DNA from: Kumtagia sp963829135
GTDB taxonomy: Bacteria; Pseudomonadota; Alphaproteobacteria; Rhizobiales; Rhizobiaceae
Direction of reading: 5' to 3'
DNA length: 64,000 nucleotides
Assembly (NCBI GenBank): GCA_963829135.1
Contig: CAWHHO010000008.1
Coordinates: 620,001 to 684,000, forward strand
Of this stretch, positions 1-8,120 are shown in pieces. Both the position numbers and the translations under genes were made by a program. Within the stretch, counting starts at the first letter, position 1, and every line of letters begins with the position of its first letter. The notes beneath the pieces are model-generated. The model saw only the letters and a program-made list of their open reading frames with translations. It had not been told where the DNA came from and ran no database searches.

Positions 1-716
1 AACCAGCACGCCAGCTTGCCGGGTCCTTGACAATTTTGTCCTTCCAGAAGTCGAAATCGTGGTCGATCGAAGCCTGATCGTTCGATGTGCTCATATCCAC
101 GACTAGGACCAACTTATCGGGTTTACCGCGTGAGTCAGCGGGTGACCAGCCGATGAGAAATGGGCCTTCCCCGTCAAACGTCATATGTTGTTTAGCCGCA
201 TATGCCATCGCGGTAGATGCGGCGCCCAAAACATAGTCCTTTAAAATCCAGTCGCAGTTGTCCGCTTTAGCCAAACTATTTTCGGGATCGTTTAGAGGCC
301 AAATGGTGACCATCTGATCCGAGGCAGGGTAAGGTGAGACCCTCGGCCCGATCGAAGTGGGCGAGAAATGAGCTACAAACCATCATCAGCTTCTTTGAAT
401 TCGCAGCTGTCGGTCTTGATTTGAGTGCCACGATGCCGTAGGCCGCGATACCGGTCGGCGGAATTTCTTCCTCTCTCAAGTATCGGCGAACGGGATGCAA
501 AATTGATCCATCAATCTGATTAGCCTTTTCAATGGCCTTGCTAACGTCCTGCGCTGCCTTTTCAATGGCCTTGCCAGCGTCCTGCACTGCCTTTTCAACG
601 GCCTTGCCAACCGGGTCGAGCATCAACGTTTCGCATTCAAGGTCCCACGGGCTGCATGCGAAGGCGGCCGAGGCCAAACTACCAAAAACCACTAGCGCAG
701 CTAAGACAAGCTTCAT
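1..716 (-). pseudogene. Secreted repeat protein, frameshifted and cut by the left edge
   Basis: I do not recognise the family. The reading starts at 716 (ATG overlapping the stop of the upstream gene by 4 bases) with a signal peptide ending near AFA-CS. Three 11-residue Lys/Ala/Glu repeats follow (about residues 37-69), then a globular stretch (AAYGIVALKSR). The frame stops at 276. A second frame of the same strand starts beside it (DQMVTIWPLND) and stays open to base 1 (GPFLIGWSP, KLVLVVDMS, DFDFWKDKI). Removing one base from the GGG at 327-329 joins the two into one continuous protein (EGLTLPASDQMVTIW). So this is either one gene with a one-base insertion or sequencing error, or a decayed gene. 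The C-terminus lies outside the window. Function unknown; likely periplasmic or surface exposed. Confidence 0.6.
523..621 (-). repeat. Three tandem 33-base repeats coding for 11-residue units
   Basis: Copies lie at 523-555, 556-588 and 589-621, each starting GCCTTTTCAA on the plus strand. They are inside the frameshifted secreted protein and encode units of the form GKAxEKAxQDx. The 11-residue period suggests an amphipathic helix or right-handed coiled coil. Copy 3 diverges at its 3' end. Confidence 0.8.
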
Positions 717-919
717 ACTCGCCTCTGCCCGACTTGAGTTGCCTTCGCCGCTGTGCGACCCTTGATCGCCGAGAGAATAGAACCTGCAACCGAGAAAACT
801 AGGACAGAGCCTACGATCAACATCGCGGTCCCGCCAGCGTTATCCGGTCGAACCCACCATACAAGAAGTATCCCGACGATAAAACCCAAACCACTGCCTA
901 CCGTAGTGCCCTTTAACAT
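713..919 (-). CDS. Small two-helix membrane protein, unknown function
   Basis: A 68-residue protein with two hydrophobic helices (about residues 8-22 and 32-51) separated by a short polar turn (RPDNAGG), ending in a basic tail. The ATG at 919 has a strong ribosome binding site (GGAGGG, 4-5 bases upstream), which makes it a credible gene despite its size. Its stop overlaps the start of the downstream secreted protein by 4 bases (ATGA), so the two are probably translationally coupled. I do not recognise the family. Confidence 0.6.
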   Translation of the reverse strand: MLKGTTVGSGLGFIVGILLVWWVRPDNAGGTAMLIVGSVLVFSVAGSILSAIKGRTAAKATQVGQRRV

Positions 920-1579
920 GGTCCCTCCAAACAGATCAGGCTTGTCGCTTCTTCACAATGCAACTCCCACTTCGCCTTTGCAAGTAATGATCTCACCGCC
1001 GATGCACTGCCGGGTCTCATTGAATAGGCCTTTTTCCCTGCCCGTTTAGCTCAACTATTTTAAAATAATTGTTCATCTTGCTGTCGCGCCGGGTCGCTCT
1101 TGTCGAGGGACTTAAGGACCCGCGAAATCCAACACTTCCGGAAATAACTCCCACGTAAACTCGGCTGCGTGGCAACCATCTCGACTTTACATCGGATGTC
1201 GATTCTCCAGCGGAAGGGATCACGTATGGGACGTCATCGAAAACGTTAGCACCGGCTTCAGCTTGGCAGCGCTTTGAAGATTGTGTCGCCGGCATTCGTC
1301 ACCGCTCCCATGGCCAACAACCGACTATATAGTAGGATCGGCTTCTTTCAGTTTGTCGCTATGGTTACACATCGCCGCTGCGAGTATGCGGAGCCCATCG
1401 CCTCGAGGTGATCTGGCACATCCCCGGCGCACCGGCAGCCTTCGGACATGTGACCTCGGCCCGAGATCGGTCAGAAAACACGAGCGCCCATCGAAGCATT
1501 GAAGCCGGAACCGGCTTCGTATATGAAACGGCCGTCGGTTCCCCAAAGGGCGTCGATGTGCGCTCGCCAACGCGCGCTT
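920..1579. other. Gene-poor stretch left of tRNA-Arg
   Basis: About 660 bases with no supported gene. The open frames here have no convincing ribosome binding site or recognisable domain, and several run antisense into the tRNA. I see no integrase, transposase or clear repeat. Confidence 0.5.
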
Positions 1580-1656
<77 letters not shown>

Positions 1657-1705
1657 ATGATTTCAAATACTTATGCCGCTTTCGGCATCTGACAGGTCAC
1701 GATCG

Positions 1706-3394
1706 TTAAGCTTTCCAATTCTCGCCTTCGTTCACGAATTTGATCCTATGGCGTTTGGTCAACATGTCGGTGGTTCGTTCGATCTCCATCATCTGACGTG
1801 ATTCATCCCAATTAAGGGCCGTGGCAGCAATTTTTGATATCACGTGCAAATCGCGCCGGCTGAGACGGCCGCTGATGGCGAGCGTCGTTCGACGCATCAC
1901 AATGTCATCCAGATGAGTCACATGCTCGTTTCGCACGAGCCATTCGATCTCCGCCGTGGAGTAGTCGGGCGCGTCGGTCAGACGTTGATCGGGCACCGAT
2001 GCTTCCTTGCTGAGTATCACTCGTGCCAGGGTGCCATAGCGCGCAAGAAGTTCATCGACACGGGCAGGGTCTGCTCCCTGTTGTTCTGCGGTGGACTTGA
2101 CCCATTCGGATCGCTGTGTGGCGCCGATCGGAAAGTCGCGCCCGCCGCCGATCGGCAGGTCACTCGTGCCGATACGTCGCGTCGTGGCCAGCCGCGCGAG
2201 GATCGAATCCGCGACTTCCTCGGCGAAGCCTCTGAATGTGGTCCACTTCCCGCCGACGAGAGAGACGACCGGCCAGGGTCTAGCGGCTGACGGCTCCGCT
2301 ACAGGAGCTGAATGGTCACGGCTGATCAGGCCGGGCGAAGAGACGCCGGAGGCCGGCAGCGGTCTGATACCCGAATACGCGAAGACGATCTGGTTGCGGT
2401 CGAAAGCCAGGCCGGGGAAAAGGCTGCGAAGGCTGTCCAGAAAGTAGTCGATTTCGGTTTCATCGCAACCGACGGTATCGGGATCGGAAGCGCGGATATC
2501 CGACGAGCCGACAAGCGCTTTGCCCAGATACTCATAGACCAAGCAAATGCGGCCATCATCACCTTCGAAATAGATCATGCGGCCGTTCAGCGCCTGCGTA
2601 AGCCCGTGGTGGTCGAGCACGATGTGAGAGCCCTTTGTGCCACCGATCAGGCTGGATGGCTCTCCGAGCATCCCGTTCACATGGTCGATCCAGGGACCGG
2701 TTGCATTGACGACGATTCGAGGCGAGAAAATGTGGGTGTTTCCGCAGCTATCCTCAAACTCCAGGTCCGAACCGCTAGCGGACGTCAAACGTGTATAGTT
2801 GAGCAGGAAGGACTGCTCGTTTGCAGCAAGGCCGTCACGAAGCAGTTCGAACACCAGGCGCTCGGGATGACTGACCTTGGCATCAAAATAGGTACCCGCG
2901 GCGACGATCTTTCGCGTAAGGGGCTGGATCTCGCGCAGAGCCCGCGATCGCGACCACATTGCGTAGCGGGGCATGACCCGACGGCGTGCACCATAATAAT
3001 CATAGATCGCCAAGCCGATCTTGATCAGCACCGCGCCCCGGCTGCGCGGCGCCGTGGTGCTGCCGAAGAGTGTTCGTATGGCGGCGGGAATACCCCGCAA
3101 CCAAGAGAAGATTGGAATAACGGTCGGCAGTGGCTCAACATAGTGTGGCGCATTCCGCAGCAGAAGATTGCGTTCCAAGGTTGACTGCGCGACGAGGCGG
3201 AATTCCCCCGTTTCCAGATATTTCAGGCCACCGTGGATAAGCCGGGACGGTGCGGCGCTTGTGCCGGATCCGAAGTCGCCCTTGTCGATGATGACGCAGG
3301 TCAAGCCCTGCTCGCAGAGATCGCGGAACAGCCCCGCGCCGTTGATGCCGGCACCCATGATCAGGACATCGACATTTTGCGGATGCGCGTTCAT
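1706..3394 (-). CDS. GlpD/EryB-like FAD-dependent polyol-phosphate dehydrogenase
   Basis: A 562-residue member of the glycerol-3-phosphate dehydrogenase (GlpD) family. These flavoproteins oxidise a polyol phosphate to a ketose phosphate at the inner membrane and pass electrons to quinone. The N-terminal FAD site is GAGINGAG (residues 14-21), followed by the family stretch SRLIHGGLKYLETGEFRLV; the C-terminal helical domain is present. It is the last gene of a minus-strand operon, 21 bases after an FGGY kinase, downstream of a DeoR regulator and a sugar ABC transporter. A second, shorter paralogue (eryB) lies in the divergent operon, so this copy probably serves another polyol phosphate or has a different specificity. 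True glycerol-3-phosphate dehydrogenase activity cannot be excluded. Confidence 0.9.
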   Translation of the reverse strand: MNAHPQNVDVLIMGAGINGAGLFRDLCEQGLTCVIIDKGDFGSGTSAAPSRLIHGGLKYLETGEFRLVAQSTLERNLLLRNAPHYVEPLPTVIPIFSWLRGIPAAIRTLFGSTTAPRSRGAVLIKIGLAIYDYYGARRRVMPRYAMWSRSRALREIQPLTRKIVAAGTYFDAKVSHPERLVFELLRDGLAANEQSFLLNYTRLTSASGSDLEFEDSCGNTHIFSPRIVVNATGPWIDHVNGMLGEPSSLIGGTKGSHIVLDHHGLTQALNGRMIYFEGDDGRICLVYEYLGKALVGSSDIRASDPDTVGCDETEIDYFLDSLRSLFPGLAFDRNQIVFAYSGIRPLPASGVSSPGLISRDHSAPVAEPSAARPWPVVSLVGGKWTTFRGFAEEVADSILARLATTRRIGTSDLPIGGGRDFPIGATQRSEWVKSTAEQQGADPARVDELLARYGTLARVILSKEASVPDQRLTDAPDYSTAEIEWLVRNEHVTHLDDIVMRRTTLAISGRLSRRDLHVISKIAATALNWDESRQMMEIERTTDMLTKRHRIKFVNEGENWKA

Positions 3395-3415
3395 TCGACT
3401 GGGCAGCTTATAACG

Positions 3416-4954
3416 CTACGCAATGCCATCCCCGGGCCTCCCTGCCGAGAGCGCCTCGATGCGAGACCACAGCCGTGACATATGAAGGGCAATATCGCAG
3501 TGCAGTTGGTAGCGCTTTTCAAGATTGGCGGATCGCCCTGCGTCGGGTCTGTAGACCCGGCCAATTGCTTCGAGATCCCGCGGATCGTGTCTCGGCGACT
3601 TGAACAATCCCACCCCGGCGCCGGCGCACAGCGCCGCACCCCAGGCGGCGGCCTCGTCCGTATCGGTGACCGTTACCGGCATGCCCAGCGTATCGGCAAA
3701 AATCTGCGCGAAGATCGGATTGCGCGAGATGCCGCCGGTCAACCTTGCTTCCGCCATCGCAAAGCCCTCGCGCAGCGCCTCCACATGAAAACGGTGATTG
3801 AACGCGATACCCTCGATGACCGCACGCAGCATGTCTCCTCTCGTATGCCACCCGCGCATACCGACGAACCCTGCGCTGGCCATCGCGCCATGCGGCGATC
3901 CGTACAGATAGGGGTGGAAGAGAAGTGTTGACTCCCGGCTCAGTGCCGCTTCGATCTCCGCTCCGATGGCCGTATGAATGGAAAGGCCCTCTGCCTCGGC
4001 AGCCTCGCGTTCGGTCCCGCACAGTGTATCGAGAAACCAATCGTAATTTGCAGCCGACGCCGGCGAAATCGACATGTTGTTCCATTCGCCATGCATGATG
4101 CCATTTCGGCAGAACCACCGGTGATCGATGCGCGGCTCCCTGGAGACCGTTTCATTGATCGAGTAGGTTCCTGCGACAATTGCAGCGATCCCTTCGGCGT
4201 AGCCTCCAATGCCAAGGGCGGAGGCAGTAACGTCATGCAGTCCAGCGACGACCGGTGTTCCAGACACAAGACCGGTTTGCGCCGCTGCTTCAGCCGATAT
4301 CCGGCCAACGATCTCATCCGGCCGTGTCGCCGGCGGAAGCGAGGAGCCGAGCGCCTCAAGGCCGAAAAGGCGCAGATTCTCAGACTCATAGTTTTGAGTC
4401 TGGACGGATGCGAACGAAGTGCTCGCCTCCGTCAGATCGGTTCCGATTGTACCCGTCAGACAGAAGCGCAGCCAGTCCTTGCAGGCCAGCACATGGGCAA
4501 TGCGGGAGAAGCGTTCCGGTTCGTGTCGTTTGATAGACGCAAGGATCGCAGATGGAGCAGAAACATGCGGCTTCTGGCCAGTTTGCGCCAGTGCCAAGAC
4601 GGCCGTATCGTCAGCCTCCCATTCGGCTACAATCTCCGTCGCTCGGCTATCGAGTGAAAGGATGCCGTTGCCCAAAGGCCTGCACGAGCCGTCGAGCAGA
4701 TAGAGCCCGTCACCATGAGCTGTGGCTGCGACAGCGGCGATCTCCGAAGCGGGGCGTCCGCATCGGCCAAGCGCTTCGCCAATCGCTTCAGCGGTCGCGG
4801 TCCATAGGCCGTGCATGTCACGCTCGACATGCCGTGGCGCCGGCATGATCGGCGGCAGCCGCCTGCGAGCCACGGAGAGCTGAGCGCCGGTCTCATCGAA
4901 CACGACAGCTTTTGTAACGGTTAGACCGTTGTCGATCCCCAGCAGGGTCCGCAT
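3416..4954 (-). CDS. FGGY-family carbohydrate kinase, LyxK-like
   Basis: A 512-residue FGGY kinase with both actin-like halves: GIDNGLTVTKAVVFD at the N-terminus (phosphate-binding loop 1), GDGLYLLDGSCRPLGN near residue 100, GLHDVTASALG near the domain junction, and RLTGGISRNPIFAQ in the ATP-binding half. From memory the central part resembles L-xylulose kinase LyxK (the LGNxILSxDxRAxEIV region). It would phosphorylate a sugar or polyol imported by the upstream ABC transporter and feed the adjacent GlpD-like dehydrogenase. ATG 4954 has an upstream GAGG. The gene lies 70 bases after the DeoR gene and 21 bases before the dehydrogenase. Substrate unknown; erythritol, a pentitol or a ketopentose are possible. 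Confidence 0.9.
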   Translation of the reverse strand: MRTLLGIDNGLTVTKAVVFDETGAQLSVARRRLPPIMPAPRHVERDMHGLWTATAEAIGEALGRCGRPASEIAAVAATAHGDGLYLLDGSCRPLGNGILSLDSRATEIVAEWEADDTAVLALAQTGQKPHVSAPSAILASIKRHEPERFSRIAHVLACKDWLRFCLTGTIGTDLTEASTSFASVQTQNYESENLRLFGLEALGSSLPPATRPDEIVGRISAEAAAQTGLVSGTPVVAGLHDVTASALGIGGYAEGIAAIVAGTYSINETVSREPRIDHRWFCRNGIMHGEWNNMSISPASAANYDWFLDTLCGTEREAAEAEGLSIHTAIGAEIEAALSRESTLLFHPYLYGSPHGAMASAGFVGMRGWHTRGDMLRAVIEGIAFNHRFHVEALREGFAMAEARLTGGISRNPIFAQIFADTLGMPVTVTDTDEAAAWGAALCAGAGVGLFKSPRHDPRDLEAIGRVYRPDAGRSANLEKRYQLHCDIALHMSRLWSRIEALSAGRPGDGIA

Positions 4955-5024
4955 GCGACCTCAATGTCTCTCGGGAGGGATTTTGCTGCCAAACATTCGA
5001 TGCCATCGCAACGCCGGATAATGG

Positions 5025-5891
5025 TCACGTCGAATTCCGGTCTGGTCGAGGGGTTGCCGCGATGACCACATTGATACCCTTCGCCTTCATGCCTTCCACC
5101 CTTTGGCGCGAAATGCCGTCGTCGACAATCACGACATCGAATTCGTCGAGCCTGCACATCGCGTGAAGTGCGCGGCGTTCGAACTTGGTGTGATCTGCCA
5201 GCAGGATGCGCATTGCAGCGCTCTCAAACATGCCGCGTTTGATTTCCACCATTTCGGGAGACTGGTGGAAAACGGTGTCGTCGGTAATCGCCGACATCGA
5301 AATGAACACGCGGTCGGTACGGAGACGGCGAATTTCCGCAGTGGTAACCGGCCCCATGAAGGCATTGCACCAGTTGTGGAACTGTCCGCCAAGCCCAAGC
5401 AGCGTTACGTCCCTGACGACCTTCAATTCGTTCATCATCGTGATCGAGTTGGTGATTGCGGTCAGGGGGACTCGCGTTGAGAGATACGGGACCATCTGCA
5501 ATACGGTCGTGGAATCATCGAAGAACACCGCCTGGCCGGGCTCGACATAGTTCGCAGCTGCCTGAGCGATGGCGCGCTTCTCGATGGACTGGCGCGACGA
5601 GCGATATACGTCGCTGGATTCAATTAAGCTGGTGGGTGCAGCCGCGACGATGCCGCGCGTTTTTCGCAGAAGCCCTCTGCTGACCAACTCATCAAGATCG
5701 CGATGTGCCGTCATTAGACTGACGCCGAAGCGCTCAGTCAGATCCTCGATGCGCATCGAGCCTTCGGCCATGACCGTTTCAGCGATGAGTTGTCGGCGCG
5801 CCAGCTGCCGCGCATGGCGACTATCGCTCGGCAGCTGGTCATTGACGATGCGCTCAATCGCCTCTTCGAATGTGACGAGGCCTTCATTCAT
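5025..5891 (-). CDS. DeoR-family sugar-responsive transcriptional regulator
   Basis: A 288-residue DeoR-type regulator. The N-terminal winged helix-turn-helix (about residues 30-75) includes RRQLIAETVMAEGSMRIEDLTERFGVSLMTAHRDLDELVSRG. The C-terminal DeoRC sensor domain (VFFDDSTTVLQMV, TNSITMMNEL, LLADHTKFER) binds sugar phosphates in this family. I chose ATG 5891 because AGGAG sits 7 bases upstream; an in-frame start at 5909 lacks this. It lies inside the transporter-kinase-dehydrogenase operon and is probably its repressor. A SorC-type regulator (eryD) in the divergent operon is the other candidate controller, so the locus has two regulators of different families. Confidence 0.9.
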   Translation of the reverse strand: MNEGLVTFEEAIERIVNDQLPSDSRHARQLARRQLIAETVMAEGSMRIEDLTERFGVSLMTAHRDLDELVSRGLLRKTRGIVAAAPTSLIESSDVYRSSRQSIEKRAIAQAAANYVEPGQAVFFDDSTTVLQMVPYLSTRVPLTAITNSITMMNELKVVRDVTLLGLGGQFHNWCNAFMGPVTTAEIRRLRTDRVFISMSAITDDTVFHQSPEMVEIKRGMFESAAMRILLADHTKFERRALHAMCRLDEFDVVIVDDGISRQRVEGMKAKGINVVIAATPRPDRNST

Positions 5892-5992
5892 TTCTTGTCT
5901 CCTGCGCATGGCGTCGCGCAGTTATCCGTCAGGCGAAACAATCACAATCGGTCAGATCGCTCGGAGGGAGCGCCGTGGCGCTCCCCGGTAGC

Positions 5993-6937
5993 TCACTGCG
6001 ACAGCGTGAATGGGCCCGTGTATTTGTCGACATTGTCTTGCGTGATCAGCAGGCAGTCAAAAAGCTGCTTCTCGGAATCGACACCGGTTTTTCCGTTCTT
6101 GATGAAACTGTCAGCTTGCTTGACCGCTTCTGCGGAGAAAACCGCCACAGGCTGCAGGACGGTGTACTGCATCTCGCCGGCCTTGACGGCGGCAACCGCA
6201 TCTGGCGAGCCGTCGAAACCACCGACCTTCACGTTGGCCAGTTTCCCGGCTTCCTTCAGCGCCGCAATCGCACCCAGCGCCATCTCGTCATTGCCGCTTA
6301 TCACGCCGATAATGTCGGGATTTGCCTGAAGCAGGGACTGCATCTTGTTGTGACCCTTGGTCCGGTCCCAGTCGGCGACTTCCTTGCCGACCTTTTTCAG
6401 GTCCGGGTATTGGCTGAGCACGGTCTCATAGCCGTTCGAACGGGTAGCGGCATTGTTGTCCGCAGGATTGCCAAACAGTTCGACGTAGTTGCCCTTGTCT
6501 CCGATAACGGTCTGCCACTGCGTTGCGCCGAGCGCGGCGCCCTGGGCATTGTTGGAAACCAGCTGCGCCTTGGCCAAGCCTTCCTGATTGATCTCGGCGT
6601 TCACCAGGAAGACCGGGATGCCGGCATCGACCGCCTTCTTTACGGCGCCTACGGAGCCGTCGGCGTTTGCTGGATCCAGGATGATCGCAACCGACTTGTT
6701 GGTAATAGCTGTGTCGATCATGGTGCTTTCGGCGTTGGTGTCGCCCTTGTGAGCGGCGACGTTGGCCGTGTAACCGAGTTCTTCGGCGGTAGCCTTGGCC
6801 ACGTTGCCCTCGGTCAGCCAGTAAGGATTTGCGGGATCGTTGACGATGATCGAGATGAGGCCGTCGGCCCAGGCAACGCTGCCCATCAGGGTTGACATCG
6901 CGGCAGCAAGAAGAAGACTTTTTCCAGACCTAAACAT
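5993..6937 (-). CDS. eryG: Sugar/polyol ABC transporter periplasmic binding protein (EryG-like)
   Basis: A periplasmic binding protein of the ribose/LacI-like fold (Peripla_BP_4), 314 residues, with a signal peptide cleaved after AWA (about residue 24). The mature start is DGLISIIVNDPANPYWLTEGNVAKATAEELG in type; other family stretches are GDTNAESTMID and GVISGNDEMALGAIAALKEAG. It would capture the polyol and deliver it to the permease. I chose ATG 6937 because CGGAGG precedes it at proper spacing and it gives a clean signal peptide; an upstream in-frame start at 6997 does not. It lies after the permease gene and before deoR. The eryG name rests on co-location with eryABCD and the usual eryEFG order. 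Confidence 0.88.
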   Translation of the reverse strand: MFRSGKSLLLAAAMSTLMGSVAWADGLISIIVNDPANPYWLTEGNVAKATAEELGYTANVAAHKGDTNAESTMIDTAITNKSVAIILDPANADGSVGAVKKAVDAGIPVFLVNAEINQEGLAKAQLVSNNAQGAALGATQWQTVIGDKGNYVELFGNPADNNAATRSNGYETVLSQYPDLKKVGKEVADWDRTKGHNKMQSLLQANPDIIGVISGNDEMALGAIAALKEAGKLANVKVGGFDGSPDAVAAVKAGEMQYTVLQPVAVFSAEAVKQADSFIKNGKTGVDSEKQLFDCLLITQDNVDKYTGPFTLSQ

Positions 6938-7043
6938 TTTTATCCTCCGTTGATTGTTATTCCATGCCAGTTGCCTGGCATTATCTTCCGTCGCCAACCC
7001 ATCCGATTGATGTCGTTTGCGAACGAAACTCTTCAGCGTCGGC

Positions 7044-8093
7044 TCAAGACACCCTCGAACCCCTTCCGTACTGGATACTGTTGAGCAGAACGGCGAGCAC
7101 GATGACCGCCCCGGTAAACACCGTCTGCCAATAGGAAGAGACGCCGATGATGACCAAGCCGTCCGAGAGGAAGCCGATCACGAATGCGCCGAGCATCGTG
7201 CCCCGTACGGTGCCTCGGCCTCCTGTCAGGGCCGCGCCACCGATGACGACGGCTGCGATTGCAGTCAGTTCGTATGTCGTGCCGGCGGTAGGACCTGCCG
7301 ACGTCAGCTGCGACGACAAAACCAGGCCGGCGATTGCCGAAAGTATGCCTGAGAGGGTGTACACGGTAATTTGCACGCGCCTTACGGGTACGCCTGAAAG
7401 GTCGGCTGCCCGCGCATTTCCGCCCGCGGCGTAGAGCCAGCGGCCAAACGCTGAGCGGCTGAGCATCACGCCTGCGATCAAGGCGATCGAAGCGAGGATC
7501 AGAACGCTGATCGGTACGCCAAACAGACGATTGAACCCCAGCCAGTCAAAGCCGGTGTTCCCCAGCTCTGCCCGTCCGGACAGGTTGTTGTAGGTGAGTC
7601 CGCTTGTCATCAACAGCGCGACGCCGCGCGCCATATACATCACGCCGAGCGTGGCGACGAAGGCTGGAACCTTAAAGAAGGCGATCAGGACGCCGTTCAA
7701 CGCGCCGACCAGGGCACCGAGAAGGCATGTCAGGATCACAACACCCCAGACGGGTGGGTACAGGATTACGCCCAGTACCTGGATTTCGGCCCCCTGCATC
7801 AAGTATCCCGCGACCACGCCGCAAAACGCAAGGATGGAACCGACGGACAGGTCGATGCCGCCACTGAGAATGACAAGCAGCATGCCGATCGCCAAAATGC
7901 CGTAGATGGCAACGTGCGACGACATGATCAGGAAGTTACTGACGGTGAAATAGTTCGGTGACAGGATCGAAAAGACGATGATGATCGCGATCAAGGCGAA
8001 AAATGCGCGGCCTTCTAGGATCAGCCGGCCGATGCGAAGCCCCAAGGCTTCGTTCCTGGCGGGTGCGGTCCCGGATGAGCCCTTATTCGACAT
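7044..8093 (-). CDS. eryF: Sugar/polyol ABC transporter permease (EryF-like)
   Basis: A 349-residue inner-membrane permease of the branched-chain/ribose type (BPD_transp_2), with about nine to ten hydrophobic helices and the family motif GGIDLSVGSILAF near residue 79. ITVYTLSGILSAIAGLVLSSQLTSAGP and ATLGVMYMARG are typical of RbsC-like proteins. It forms the membrane channel for the binding protein and ATPase of the same operon. It starts 27 bases after the ATPase stop and is followed about 106 bases later by the binding protein gene, so the order is ATPase-permease-binding protein. Confidence 0.92.
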   Translation of the reverse strand: MSNKGSSGTAPARNEALGLRIGRLILEGRAFFALIAIIIVFSILSPNYFTVSNFLIMSSHVAIYGILAIGMLLVILSGGIDLSVGSILAFCGVVAGYLMQGAEIQVLGVILYPPVWGVVILTCLLGALVGALNGVLIAFFKVPAFVATLGVMYMARGVALLMTSGLTYNNLSGRAELGNTGFDWLGFNRLFGVPISVLILASIALIAGVMLSRSAFGRWLYAAGGNARAADLSGVPVRRVQITVYTLSGILSAIAGLVLSSQLTSAGPTAGTTYELTAIAAVVIGGAALTGGRGTVRGTMLGAFVIGFLSDGLVIIGVSSYWQTVFTGAVIVLAVLLNSIQYGRGSRVS

Positions 8094-8120
8094 GCTGACG
8101 CTCCGCCATTTGCCTGTCCA

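Noticed and set aside
1017..1295. 92-codon minus-strand frame in the gene-poor left stretch
   Set aside because: No ribosome binding site, no domain and irregular composition.
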